Of a stretch of DNA of 64,000 nucleotides, positions 26,468 to 34,862 are shown in pieces. The notes beneath the pieces were generated by a model that saw only the letters and a list, made by a program, of their open reading frames with translations, ran no database searches and was not told the origin of the DNA. The stretch lies in assembly GCA_016931615.1 (NCBI GenBank), contig JAFGEL010000072.1:49033-113032 (forward strand), written 5' to 3'. Position numbers and translations under genes: made by a program. Each line of letters begins with the position of its first letter. The first letter of the stretch is position 1. Source of the DNA: Desulfuromonadales bacterium. GTDB lineage: Bacteria > Desulfobacterota > Desulfuromonadia > Desulfuromonadales > Geopsychrobacteraceae.

Positions 26468-27435
26468 AAACGGTAACGTTCACGCACCAGATCGGCAAGT
26501 GCCGTGAGAAAGTCGTCATGAGCGTTGAGCGAAGGAGTCCGGCAGAAATGAACAATGCCCTGAGAGGTCGCGAGGTCACGGTATTCGATATCGATTTCTT
26601 CCAGAGTTTCAATATGATCTGAAACAAAAGAGACTGGAACCATCAGCAGCGCGCGATGTCCGGCCTCGGCCAGTTCAGCGATCACCTCTTCAGTTCCCGG
26701 CTCCATCCACTTGACCGGCCCGCTGCGACTCTGATAGGCAATCGACCAGTCGTAGTGGCCGACCCTCTGCATCACCTCCTGGACCGTTGTTTCAACATGC
26801 TGCTGATAAGGATCACCGCGATCAATAAATTTCTGCGGCAGGGCGTGGGCGGAAAACAGAATCTGCACTTCGTCACGCATCAGATCGTGAAAGGTGTCCA
26901 GGCCCTCATTGACCCGATTGGCCAGGGCGTCAAGGTAACCGGGCCAGTCGAACCATTCTTCAATCAACTGATATTCCAGCTCCGGATAGACTCGGGCGGC
27001 GGCGCGTTTGAAATCGTTGACGCTGCTGCCGGTCGTAGCCCCGGTATAATGAGGATACATCGACAAAACCACCGCCGTCTCAAGACCGGCGGAGCGGATT
27101 TCGGCCAGCACATCATCGGCGAACGGATGCCAGTAGCGCATGATAACGTAGGGCTTGAAACGCTCCCCCAACCGCCCGGCAACCCCGGCAGCCTGCTTCT
27201 GCGTCCACTCCAGCAACGGCGATTTTCCCCCGATGGCCCGGTAGTTTTGCACCACCCTCTTGGCACGAAAATGCGAAATCAGCTTAGCAAAGGGTTTCTG
27301 CAGCAGCCCCCCCGCAGGAAGCTGAATCAGCTCACGGTCGCAAAAGAGGTTGTAGAGAAACGGCTCCACCGCATCAAGGCTGTCAGGGCCGCCCATATTG
27401 AGCAGAATCAGTGCTGTCGGCTTGGTATCAGGCAT
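26464..27435 (-). CDS. hemH: Ferrochelatase
   Basis: HemH inserts Fe2+ into a porphyrin, either protoporphyrin IX or coproporphyrin III. It has 323 residues, a usual length. Family blocks are LLNMGGPDSLDAVEPFLYNLF at the start, the active-site His in MRYWHPFADD, and the Glu-rich SFVSDHIETLEEID with the metal-site Glu. Whether it acts on coproporphyrin (CpfC-type) or protoporphyrin cannot be told by eye, and this matters for the AhbD-like neighbour. It lies 61 bp downstream of hemE in the same orientation. Confidence 0.95.
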   Translation of the reverse strand: MPDTKPTALILLNMGGPDSLDAVEPFLYNLFCDRELIQLPAGGLLQKPFAKLISHFRAKRVVQNYRAIGGKSPLLEWTQKQAAGVAGRLGERFKPYVIMRYWHPFADDVLAEIRSAGLETAVVLSMYPHYTGATTGSSVNDFKRAAARVYPELEYQLIEEWFDWPGYLDALANRVNEGLDTFHDLMRDEVQILFSAHALPQKFIDRGDPYQQHVETTVQEVMQRVGHYDWSIAYQSRSGPVKWMEPGTEEVIAELAEAGHRALLMVPVSFVSDHIETLEEIDIEYRDLATSQGIVHFCRTPSLNAHDDFLTALADLVRERYRL

Positions 27436-27496
27436 GGTTCACATCCACAATACAAAAGGGACAGGAAAAACCCTGCCCCCTCTAAACGATTGGCGA

Positions 27497-28534
27497 TTAT
27501 TTCTGACTTAAACGATGAACGCATTCAACCATGTGGATGGCATTCTCCGGTGGCACCGTCGGCAGAATCCCATGCCCCAGATTAAAGATAAACCCGGGAC
27601 GTTCGGCATTCTCGTCAAGAATTCGCTGCACCTCGCGCTCGATATAGTCCTTTGGAGCATAAAGCACCGTCGGATCGAGATTTCCCTGAACAGCCACATC
27701 ATCACCGAGAATATCCCTGGCCTTGCCCAGGTTGACATGCCAGTCAAGACCGATCACGTCGCTGCCGGCCTGCTTGACCAGCTCGAGCATCGTGCCGCCG
27801 TTTTTGACGAAATAGATGATCGGAATTCCGTCACGATCAAGGCCGTCGATGAGGGTTTTGACGTAAGGGAGTATGTAGCGTTCAAAATCATGCGGGGCCA
27901 GCAACCCGCCCCAGGTGTCGAAAATCTGAATCGCCTGGGCGCCCGCCGCTATCTGCATGTTGAGATAACGCCGGTCCATCTCGGTGACTTTTTGCATCAA
28001 GGCATCATAAAGGGGGAAATCAGCGTACATCATCTGTTTTAAACTGGCGAAATCCTTGCTGCCTTTTCCCTCAACCATGTAACAGGCCAGGGTAAACGGT
28101 GCTCCACCGAACCCGATAAGCGGCACGCGCCCCTCAAAAGCGACCCGCAGACGTTTGATGATATCCGGAACATAAGCGACGGCTTCAGCCATATCATCCG
28201 GCACAACCAGGGCATCGACATCAGCTGCAGTCCGAACGGGATTTTCAAACACCGGACCGGGAACAAAATCGAGCTTCATCCCCATCGGTTCAATCGGGGT
28301 CAAAATATCGGAAAACAGAATCGCCGCATCGGCATCAAGAATATCAATCGGCTGAATGGTCACCTCGGCCGCCCGGGCCGGGTCCTTGCAGAGGTCAAGG
28401 AATGTTCCACCCCCCTGTGCTCTGACTGCTTTGTATTGCGGCAAATAACGTCCGGCCTGACGCATCAGCCAGACGGGAACCCGGTCAACCGGCTGACACC
28501 AGCAGGCTTTGAGAAAATTATATTCTGTGCTCAT
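27497..28534 (-). CDS. hemE: Uroporphyrinogen decarboxylase
   Basis: HemE converts uroporphyrinogen III to coproporphyrinogen III by removing four carboxylates. The 345-residue protein carries the substrate-binding VWLMRQAGRYLPQY, the ILFSDILTP segment with its catalytic Asp, and GFGGAPFTLACYM. It starts at ATG 28534, with AGGAG ~9 nt upstream; TTG codons just before it are unlikely starts. It follows the AhbD-like gene by 73 bp. Confidence 0.97.
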   Translation of the reverse strand: MSTEYNFLKACWCQPVDRVPVWLMRQAGRYLPQYKAVRAQGGGTFLDLCKDPARAAEVTIQPIDILDADAAILFSDILTPIEPMGMKLDFVPGPVFENPVRTAADVDALVVPDDMAEAVAYVPDIIKRLRVAFEGRVPLIGFGGAPFTLACYMVEGKGSKDFASLKQMMYADFPLYDALMQKVTEMDRRYLNMQIAAGAQAIQIFDTWGGLLAPHDFERYILPYVKTLIDGLDRDGIPIIYFVKNGGTMLELVKQAGSDVIGLDWHVNLGKARDILGDDVAVQGNLDPTVLYAPKDYIEREVQRILDENAERPGFIFNLGHGILPTVPPENAIHMVECVHRLSQK

Positions 28535-28607
28535 CAACAAAATCTCCTGTCTCTCTGCGGATCATATTTATGTGAACTGATTCAATGACACCATCATTAT
28601 CGGCCGG

Positions 28608-29711
28608 TTATTTTCTTCCCGCAGCCTCACGCTCCAGTCTTTTACGCGTGCGTTGGGGGATATAACTGCAGAAGGGTTCTTCAGCCATATAATCGCCGTA
28701 AACGGCATCCGCCCTGGCTCGACAACCGCCACACACATTGATAAATTCACACTCGCCACACTTGCCCTTATATTTGCTGAAATCGCGCAGATCGTTGAAA
28801 ACTTTGGAGTTGAACCAGAGTTCTTTGAAAGGGATCTGTTTGACATTGCCGACCGACGAATGAAAATAGGAACAAGGCTTCAGATTACCGAAGCAATCGA
28901 TCAGGCAGATGGTCTGGGCCGCAATACAACCTTTGCCACCCCCGGTGGAAAAGGTCAGGCTGCGACGCTTGAAATCGACCCCCTCGGCTTTAGCCATCTG
29001 TGGAACAATGCGGTAATAGTGTGGTGCACAGGTCGGCCGCATGAGGATATCATCCTCATGCTTTTCCTGCTCAAAGTGCCAGGCCAGGATTTCTTCATAA
29101 TCTTCTGCGGATATCAGTTCGTTCATGATCTCTTCGCCCCGACCTGTGGGCACAATCATGAACATATACCAGGCTGTCGCCCCGAGCCCCTTGGCTTTCT
29201 TGAATGTCGCGGCAATATCGCCCTGGTTTCGTTTAGTAAAAGACGAATTGATCAGAAACGGAATGCCGTTACGCTTCAGCGTTTCAGCCCCGCGGATCAC
29301 CCCGTCATAAGCGCCAGGCGAGTTACGGAAATCATCATGGATTTTCGCCGTTGAGCCATCCAGCGACAGAGAAACCATCTTGATATCCGCAGCTTTCATT
29401 TTCTTACACACTGCGTCGGTGATCAGCGTGCCGTTGGTTGCCATACACATGCGCAACCCTTTTTCCGTCCCGTATTGAGCAATTTCGAAGATATCTTTCC
29501 GCAGCAGAGGTTCCCCCCCTGACAAGACAAGTACAGGGGTACTGACTTCACAAATATCATCGATCAGCTTAAAGGCTTCCTGAGTGTTAAAATCCCCCGC
29601 TGCTGCCGACATGTCAGAAGAACAACGGCAATGGACGCAATTAAGATTGCAGCGTTGGGTCGTTTCCCAGGCGATCCACTTGGGAATAAACTCCTGTTCT
29701 TTGGAACTCAT
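28608..29711 (-). CDS. AhbD/NirJ-like radical SAM-SPASM protein (probable heme synthesis)
   Basis: This 367-residue protein has the radical SAM triad C21-C25-C28 ([14 protein letters not shown]) and a GGEPLL loop. A SPASM-type C-terminus carries multiple cysteines ([20 protein letters not shown] and EEPFCSY). The pattern is that of the heme-biosynthesis radical SAM enzymes AhbD, which decarboxylates iron-coproporphyrin III to heme in anaerobes, and NirJ of heme d1 synthesis. It sits upstream of hemE and hemH, so a heme role is likely. It probably makes heme from coproporphyrin iron complex oxygen-independently, replacing HemQ or HemN/G steps; this is inference. The start ATG 29711 has AGGAG 5 nt upstream. 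Confidence 0.83.
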   Translation of the reverse strand: MSSKEQEFIPKWIAWETTQRCNLNCVHCRCSSDMSAAAGDFNTQEAFKLIDDICEVSTPVLVLSGGEPLLRKDIFEIAQYGTEKGLRMCMATNGTLITDAVCKKMKAADIKMVSLSLDGSTAKIHDDFRNSPGAYDGVIRGAETLKRNGIPFLINSSFTKRNQGDIAATFKKAKGLGATAWYMFMIVPTGRGEEIMNELISAEDYEEILAWHFEQEKHEDDILMRPTCAPHYYRIVPQMAKAEGVDFKRRSLTFSTGGGKGCIAAQTICLIDCFGNLKPCSYFHSSVGNVKQIPFKELWFNSKVFNDLRDFSKYKGKCGECEFINVCGGCRARADAVYGDYMAEEPFCSYIPQRTRKRLEREAAGRK

Positions 29712-29865
29712 CGCAACTCCTCAAAGTTTATGAAAAAAAAGCGGCTTTCCTGCAAGGTACTATAGGTTCCGATTCAAGCTCAACCATTCTCGACTGAAAT
29801 ACTTGTTTTAGTGAGAAGCCCTGTGCCTGCTGGAGCAGTCAACCGGCAAAGCCGGGAGGGCTTTC

Positions 29866-30591
29866 TTACTCATCGGAATCCAAAACCAACCAGGCCAGAT
29901 TCCCCTGCCGGAAAATGCTGAAAACCTGGGGAGAGGCATTTTGGACCAGGTCCCAGATAAAATTATGGATGCTGCCCCCTTCCGTAAACAATCGCTGAGA
30001 GCTGAGAAGTTCAAAAATTCTTGACCGCAGGATCTGATCCGATCCGGCGAGATCGATGAACAACATGATCTCCTCTGTACCACTTTCACTGGTCAATGCC
30101 GCCGCCGTAACGAGCAGCCCCCCTTCTATGGCTGTCGGGACCCCGGCCTGGCGCAAAATCCGGCCGGCTAGGTCACGATTATATGAGTCCACTGACATCT
30201 GCTGCCCGGCAGATAACTGCAGCGTGGGGACGAGAAAGAGCGTCCCCCGCTCTTCGAGAGAATCCTGTGAGGCAAGGAAGTATGCCTGCTGCAGAACGCT
30301 GTCCAGCTCCTCCTGACTCATTTGTGCTCCCAGAAGGTAGGCATATTGCCTGTATGCCGGACGCTCTTGACCAAGTTCCAGAAGCGGTTGCCAGGGGATC
30401 TCTTGCGGGGGTTGCTCGCGCAGTTTTTGTTCCTGCATAACCGCCAGCTGCTGCTTCAGCAGCTGCATTTTCTCCTGCAGTTCCCGAATACGCTCTTCTT
30501 TTTCACCCGCCTGGGCCTGTAGTGTGCAAAACACCAGTAGACTGGAAAATAACAGTAAGAGAAAAATACCGCGACGCCCGTAACTGAGCAT
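29866..30591 (-). CDS. Exported coiled-coil protein of unknown function
   Basis: This 241-residue protein has a signal peptide (residues ~1-28, GIFLLLLFSSLLVFCTLQAQA), then a strongly charged coiled coil (EKEERIRELQEKMQLLKQ), then an alpha/beta region I do not recognise. It is probably periplasmic or membrane-anchored. The start ATG 30591 has GGAGAGGAG upstream. It diverges from the heme-sensor gene across a 269-bp region. No function is assigned. Confidence 0.7.
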   Translation of the reverse strand: MLSYGRRGIFLLLLFSSLLVFCTLQAQAGEKEERIRELQEKMQLLKQQLAVMQEQKLREQPPQEIPWQPLLELGQERPAYRQYAYLLGAQMSQEELDSVLQQAYFLASQDSLEERGTLFLVPTLQLSAGQQMSVDSYNRDLAGRILRQAGVPTAIEGGLLVTAAALTSESGTEEIMLFIDLAGSDQILRSRIFELLSSQRLFTEGGSIHNFIWDLVQNASPQVFSIFRQGNLAWLVLDSDE

Positions 30592-30774
30592 GAAAAACTC
30601 CTCTCCAGAAAAGACTGGGGTAAATTTGCTGGATTATACAGAAAACTCTTTCATTTGGGGACGGAAATGTCTGATCCAGCGGTTCTTCTATAAAGAGCCC
30701 CTTCTGACTTAAACATTTAGAAATCACTATAATCAACTATTCAATATTATATATGTTATTTTGTGCGTTATCGT

Positions 30775-30803
30775 TTGACACAGAAGAAAATATTTGCTAG
30801 CTT
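30775..30803 (+). promoter_or_regulatory. Promoter candidate for the heme-sensor operon
   Basis: Perfect -35 TTGACA (30775-30780), 17-bp spacer, -10 TAGCTT (30798-30803), which is a weak -10. The leader to ATG 30861 would be about 50 nt. Confidence 0.42.
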
Positions 30804-30860
30804 TTATTTTAGATCTACAATTAAAGAAATTAAACCTCATCTGCTTACGGGAGACTCTTA

Positions 30861-31496
30861 ATGGGGATAAGGATTAAATCATTGCTGGTGATGGGCGTTC
30901 TGGGAGCTTTAGCCATCGCCGTTATCGGGGTCACCAGTTATCAACTCAGCGTCAACAACGCCATGGATGAAGCAAAGATCAAAAGCAATATTATTCTTAA
31001 TTACGCCATGGCGACAAAAAACTACATGAAACTGGTTCAGAAACCGCTGGTTCAAGAACTTATCGAAGCTGACCGATTCTATCCTGAATTGATGTCCGGC
31101 TTTGTTTCAGCACGCGGAACCTTTGAACTGTTTCAAAAGAGTTACCCGGGATACGTTTTCAAACAGGCGACCCTTGATCCGCTCAACGCTTCGAACAAGG
31201 CAGACGCGCAAGAACAGGCAATCATCAGCAACTTCAAGAACAATCCGTCACTCAAATCTGACGAAGGACGATTGGTGAAAAATGGCAATGAGGTGTTTTT
31301 CTTTGCCCAACCCATCAGAGTAGACAGCAAAGGCTGTCTGAGCTGTCATGGCAACCCCGATGAGGCCCCCAAAGACCAGATTGAAATATATGGCTCTGAG
31401 GCGGGTTATAACTGGAGTGAAAACGAAACCGTCGCGGCTTTTGTCATTTACATTCCAACACAGGCCGCTCTTCAGGCCGCAAAAAACTGTCTCTGA
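30861..31496 (+). CDS. Tll0287-like (DUF3365) heme-binding membrane sensor, first part before a frameshift
   Basis: The 211-residue reading frame starts with a transmembrane helix (~8-28), followed by a periplasmic DUF3365 domain with CLSCHGNPDEA (CxxCH) and KDQIEIYGSEAG. It stops early at TGA 31494 just after the helix that normally links to the next membrane segment. The -1 frame continues with a transmembrane helix and HAMP (see 31487-31726). The full frameshifted protein would have 288 residues and no output domain. The DUF3365 domain resembles that of the chemoreceptor at the window start. It heads an operon with a TPR-OmpA protein and two roadblock-like proteins. Confidence 0.82.
   Translation: MGIRIKSLLVMGVLGALAIAVIGVTSYQLSVNNAMDEAKIKSNIILNYAMATKNYMKLVQKPLVQELIEADRFYPELMSGFVSARGTFELFQKSYPGYVFKQATLDPLNASNKADAQEQAIISNFKNNPSLKSDEGRLVKNGNEVFFFAQPIRVDSKGCLSCHGNPDEAPKDQIEIYGSEAGYNWSENETVAAFVIYIPTQAALQAAKNCL
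31481..31487 (+). other. Slippery heptamer A AAA AAC at the -1 frameshift point
   Basis: The heptamer lies in the exact X XXY YYZ register of the zero frame (GCA AAA AAC). After a -1 slip the next codons are CTG TCT CTG ACC, which join the transmembrane-HAMP frame. The zero-frame stop TGA follows two codons after the heptamer. It could be programmed frameshifting, a phase-variable A6 tract, or a mutation or sequencing indel. Confidence 0.6.
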
Positions 31497-31726
31497 CCCT
31501 GGTTGGTATCGGCGCGGCAGGAATTATCCTGATTTTAGTGGCGATCTGGTTTTTTCTCGACCGTTCGGTTGTGTCACCCATCGTCCATCTGGCAGAACGG
31601 ACTGAACGTTTCAGCCTGGGTGAGGATCTCGATGACCCCATCGTCTCAAACTCCAAAAATGAGATCGGCGCCCTCGCCTTGGCGATCGAACGTCTGCGTA
31701 TCAGCCTTGTAAAACTATTAAAATAG
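31487..31726 (+). CDS. Transmembrane helix plus HAMP, -1 frame continuation of the heme sensor
   Basis: Read in the -1 frame after the slippery site, this adds 79 residues: a hydrophobic helix (LTLVGIGAAGIILILVAIWF), then a HAMP-like segment (SVVSPIVHLAERTERF, NEIGALALAIERLRI) ending at TAG 31724. Alone it has no convincing start (only a GTG at 31538 inside the helix), so it makes sense only as a fusion. It lacks a kinase, chemoreceptor or cyclase output domain, so any signal must pass by interaction, perhaps to the roadblock proteins downstream. Confidence 0.72.
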   Translation: MSLTLVGIGAAGIILILVAIWFFLDRSVVSPIVHLAERTERFSLGEDLDDPIVSNSKNEIGALALAIERLRISLVKLLK

Positions 31727-31740
31727 CGACGAGACTGACA

Positions 31741-32604
31741 ATGCCTCAACTGATCAAATTGCTCTTCGCGATGGCAGTTCTGACACTCTGCTGCAACCCC
31801 AACACATCTGTGGCACAGGAATGCGAAGAGCTCAAACAGCAGATCAGAATACAGCGCAACCTGCTGAAGAAAAAAACTCTTTTGACTGAAGCCCTGGAAC
31901 GCTGTGGAGGAGATGCTGAAGTTCAATATTTATCCGCCTACACCTCGGAACGGCTGCGTAAATACGACAAAGCGCTGACCCATTACCTCAAAGCCGCCGA
32001 ACTTGACCCAACTTACGCCAAAGCGTTCTTCGGTCTGGGGGATATCTACATGGTTTTGGGAAATGGTGCCGCAGCCATCAGAGCCTATGAAAATGGCCTG
32101 CGCATAGCGCCGGATGATACCAGAGCAAGCTCTTCTCTGGAACTCGCCAGAATAAAACAGCGATCAGCATCAGGCGGAGAAATTACCTCCGCAGAATTCA
32201 TTCGCGTCATGCAGGAAAGCAAAAGCCAGGAGACCACCAGCGGGGCTCTCGACGGTCCGATCGTGCGGATGCAGATCCTCTTTTATATCGATTCGTCACG
32301 GCTTACAGAGCGTTCTGCAGAACAGCTGGAGATTGTTGGAAAAGCTCTGGAAAATCCCGCCCTGGCGCAACAGAAATTCGAAATATCGGGTCATACCGAC
32401 AGTTCCGGCGATCCGGAGCTGAATCTTCAGCTCTCCAAATTACGAGCGGAACAGGTCAAAGAGTATCTGGTGAATAATTTTGCCATCGTGCCGGAAAATC
32501 TGGTTGTCGCATTTTTTGGCGATACCCGTCCGGCAGTGCCGAACACCACCACCGAAAACCGGGCTCTGAATCGACGGGTTGAGTTCAAAAAACTCAGTGA
32601 ATAA
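31741..32604 (+). CDS. TPR-OmpA lipoprotein-like/periplasmic protein
   Basis: This 287-residue exported protein has a signal peptide (~1-26, ending NTSVAQ). Two or more TPR repeats lie at ~55-140 (AKAFFGLGDIYMVLGN and AIRAYENGLRIAPDD). A C-terminal OmpA/MotB domain binds peptidoglycan, seen in FEISGHTDSSGDPELN and the NRALNRRVEF ending. It probably anchors a complex to the cell wall. It begins 14 bp after the frameshifted sensor and precedes the roadblock gene by 17 bp. Confidence 0.86.
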   Translation: MPQLIKLLFAMAVLTLCCNPNTSVAQECEELKQQIRIQRNLLKKKTLLTEALERCGGDAEVQYLSAYTSERLRKYDKALTHYLKAAELDPTYAKAFFGLGDIYMVLGNGAAAIRAYENGLRIAPDDTRASSSLELARIKQRSASGGEITSAEFIRVMQESKSQETTSGALDGPIVRMQILFYIDSSRLTERSAEQLEIVGKALENPALAQQKFEISGHTDSSGDPELNLQLSKLRAEQVKEYLVNNFAIVPENLVVAFFGDTRPAVPNTTTENRALNRRVEFKKLSE

Positions 32605-32621
32605 AGCTACGAGGCCGAAAC

Positions 32622-32960
32622 ATGTCAGAATTTGACCAACTTGAGCAGACGATCAATCAACTGACCGGGATTCGACGCATGGTTGTTGTCGCTAAAGACG
32701 GAACCAGGTTGACTCACCATAATGAACAGGGAGACAGGCTGGGAGAATATGTTGCCTTTGTGGCCCTCACGGCTGAACAGTTAAAAACCCACCTGGGCTT
32801 TAACGGGCCCTACCACATCATCATGGAACAAACGTCGGGAGACCGAATCCTGGCAATCCTTACCAAACAATTTATCCTGGGTCTGGATCTCGATGCCCAT
32901 GTCTCGCCGGCAATCATTGTCGATCAGCTGGGCCATATTGTTGAACAGATCACCCTTTAA
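32622..32960 (+). CDS. Roadblock/LC7-like protein 1
   Basis: This 112-residue small alpha/beta protein has the look of the roadblock/LC7 fold: an N-terminal helix (FDQLEQTINQL), strand-helix blocks (RRMVVVAKDGT, ILAILTKQFILG) and a C-terminal helix. Bacterial members often dimerise and regulate small GTPases such as MglA. No GTPase gene is adjacent. It starts at ATG 32622 with GAGG upstream and precedes the next gene by 10 bp. Confidence 0.66.
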   Translation: MSEFDQLEQTINQLTGIRRMVVVAKDGTRLTHHNEQGDRLGEYVAFVALTAEQLKTHLGFNGPYHIIMEQTSGDRILAILTKQFILGLDLDAHVSPAIIVDQLGHIVEQITL

Positions 32961-32970
32961 CGAGGTTTGC

Positions 32971-33591
32971 ATGCAAAAAATCCTTGAAGAGATCAAAACA
33001 TCGCCCGGCGTTCTGGGAGCCTGTCTCTATTCCGCCCCAAAAGGGATTATAGCTTCAAGCCTTCCCGCCATTTTCAAAAAGGAAACCCAGGAACTCGTCG
33101 GCCACACCCTGAACCGTATTTTCAGACTCAACGACACAATCAAACTCGACGTCAACGGCCTTGAAATTCAGTACGATGAAGCTCTTATCATGGTCAAGAG
33201 GATCTGTAAATCCTCATCATTGGTGCTGATCTGCGAACCCGATGCAAACATCCACCTGGTCAATATGACCATCAGCATACTCGCTGAGGATCTGCAGAAC
33301 CAGATCACTGACTGTGAAAAAATGCCGCTGCACAAAGAAGTCCCCCAAGAAAACCCCCAGGAGGTCATGAAGGGAGAATTTTCCGGGGAACTGAGCACCA
33401 TAAAGCGAGCTCTGGCGCAGCAAATCGGACCGGTTGCCGGCAAAGTCATGGAAAAACACCTTAAAACCTGGTTGCAGGATGGTCAGGCTGAGCAGCAGCG
33501 CCTGAAAGAACTGGTTAAGCTGTTAAGTGGTGAGATCGATGGCGAGCAGAATAAACATAATTTTTATTCTCAGCTGAGTGGCTGTTTGTGA
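32971..33591 (+). CDS. Roadblock-like protein 2 with extra C-terminal helical domain
   Basis: This 206-residue protein starts with a roadblock-like half (LGACLYSAPKGIIAS, LVLICEPDANIHLV). A polar linker at ~120-140 then leads to an alpha-helical domain (IKRALAQQIGPVAGKVMEKH and LKELVKLLSGEI) of unknown role. It is probably cytosolic. I chose ATG 32971; a frame back to 32893 overlaps the previous gene. It is the last gene of the four-gene operon, with a terminator downstream. Confidence 0.62.
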   Translation: MQKILEEIKTSPGVLGACLYSAPKGIIASSLPAIFKKETQELVGHTLNRIFRLNDTIKLDVNGLEIQYDEALIMVKRICKSSSLVLICEPDANIHLVNMTISILAEDLQNQITDCEKMPLHKEVPQENPQEVMKGEFSGELSTIKRALAQQIGPVAGKVMEKHLKTWLQDGQAEQQRLKELVKLLSGEIDGEQNKHNFYSQLSGCL

Positions 33592-33618
33592 CTCAACCTG
33601 TGTACCAAAATGGAAATG

Positions 33619-33650
33619 AAAAAGCCGGGTGTGTCAACCCGGCTTTTTAA
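33619..33650. terminator. Bidirectional rho-independent terminator
   Basis: AAAAAGCCGGGT and ACCCGGCTTTTT form a perfect 12-bp stem with a 6-nt loop, T-rich on both strands. It lies between the convergent roadblock operon and the flavin oxidoreductase gene. Confidence 0.9.
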
Positions 33651-33668
33651 CGGAAATGTTGAAAAACA

Positions 33669-34748
33669 TCACACTGCCTCACGCTCTTCCTGAGGAAAAA
33701 GTTCGTCAAAAATTTCTTTAACTGTCGTAATTCGATCTGCTTTCCAGGCATTGCTGCCGCAGAAAACCAGCCCGGTGTCAATATCGCCTTTTTGAGCACG
33801 ATCAAGGGCGTGAACAATACAGAAGCGCTCTCTTTCAGCCTTATAGGCACATTTTTTCAGACAGCCCGACGGACAGTAGACATCCAGATCGACATCGCGC
33901 TGACGCACCTGCTCAATATTTTTATTGATTGCTCTACCCGGCAGTCCCGCCGGGCTCATGATGAGACCGATGTCGCTCTTCGTGCAATTCAGATAGGCCT
34001 GTTTAAAGGCGTCATCCGCATCACACTCTTCAGTCACGACAAAACGGGTTCCCATCTGGACGGCATCTGCCCCATGTGTCAGGGCATACTGCATATCCTG
34101 CCGGTCCCAGATGCCCCCGGCGGCAATGATCGGGATATCCAGATCCCATTGTTGCGCAAAATAGTCTTTAACGCCACGTACCGTAGCGTACTGATCGTAT
34201 TCCCCCGTACCGATCCTCTCCGGTTTTTCCCCGAGGTGGCCACCCGCCGTATCAGGGTCTTCAACAACGACTGCATCCGGCAGGCGCTGGTAGCTTTTGT
34301 GCCACTTCCTGGCAATCAGTTCGGCAGCTTTGACCGAAGAGACAATCGGAACCAGGGCCACGTCTGGATAGTCGGAAGTTAAAGCTGGCAGGTTCATCGG
34401 CAGTCCGGCCCCGCTGATGATCAACTTTGCACCACCTTCACAGGCCGTACGCACAACCTCGTCATAATTACTGACGGCGACCATGCAGTTCACTCCGATG
34501 ACGCCATCAGGAGCGATCTCATAGGCCTTCCGCAACTCATCCAGCAACCCCTGACGATCAGCGGCGAAAAAGTTCCCGCCGTCATAGGATGAGCTGCCCA
34601 ATGCCAGACCGGCGGCTGCAACAATACCGATACCGCCGTTTAAAGCGACATGACCCGCCAGGCGATGCCCGGAAATGCGCACCCCCATGCCCCCCTGGAT
34701 GACCGGATAGGGAACACTGTGCCGGCCGATTTTTAACCCTTGAAACAT
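33669..34748 (-). CDS. NAD(P)H-dependent flavin oxidoreductase (nitronate monooxygenase/FabK-like)
   Basis: This TIM-barrel FMN enzyme of 359 residues is of the 2-nitropropane dioxygenase family. Features: PVIQGGMGVRISGHRLA at the start, a phosphate-binding IIAAGGIWD, DAVQMGTRFVVTEEC, and the Cys-containing YCPSGCLKKC near the C-terminus, typical of this longer bacterial branch. Functions in the family range from nitronate oxidation to enoyl-ACP reduction (FabK). The extended C-terminus with clustered Cys may hold a metal or Fe-S centre (inference). The start ATG 34748 has AGGAG 6 nt upstream. Confidence 0.86.
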   Translation of the reverse strand: MFQGLKIGRHSVPYPVIQGGMGVRISGHRLAGHVALNGGIGIVAAAGLALGSSSYDGGNFFAADRQGLLDELRKAYEIAPDGVIGVNCMVAVSNYDEVVRTACEGGAKLIISGAGLPMNLPALTSDYPDVALVPIVSSVKAAELIARKWHKSYQRLPDAVVVEDPDTAGGHLGEKPERIGTGEYDQYATVRGVKDYFAQQWDLDIPIIAAGGIWDRQDMQYALTHGADAVQMGTRFVVTEECDADDAFKQAYLNCTKSDIGLIMSPAGLPGRAINKNIEQVRQRDVDLDVYCPSGCLKKCAYKAERERFCIVHALDRAQKGDIDTGLVFCGSNAWKADRITTVKEIFDELFPQEEREAV

Positions 34749-34862
34749 AAACAACTCCTGTAATTTTAATGGCCGATCATATCAGCCGGGCTCACTTAGA
34801 AATGTAATACTTGTGTAAAATCTGACTTGTCGACACTGGACTCCAGTGGTAATAGATGGGCT

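Noticed and set aside
26656..27585. 309-codon plus-strand frame opposite hemH/hemE
   Set aside because: Antisense shadow of two well-recognised heme genes; composition (Gln/His/Pro-rich) is typical of mirror frames.
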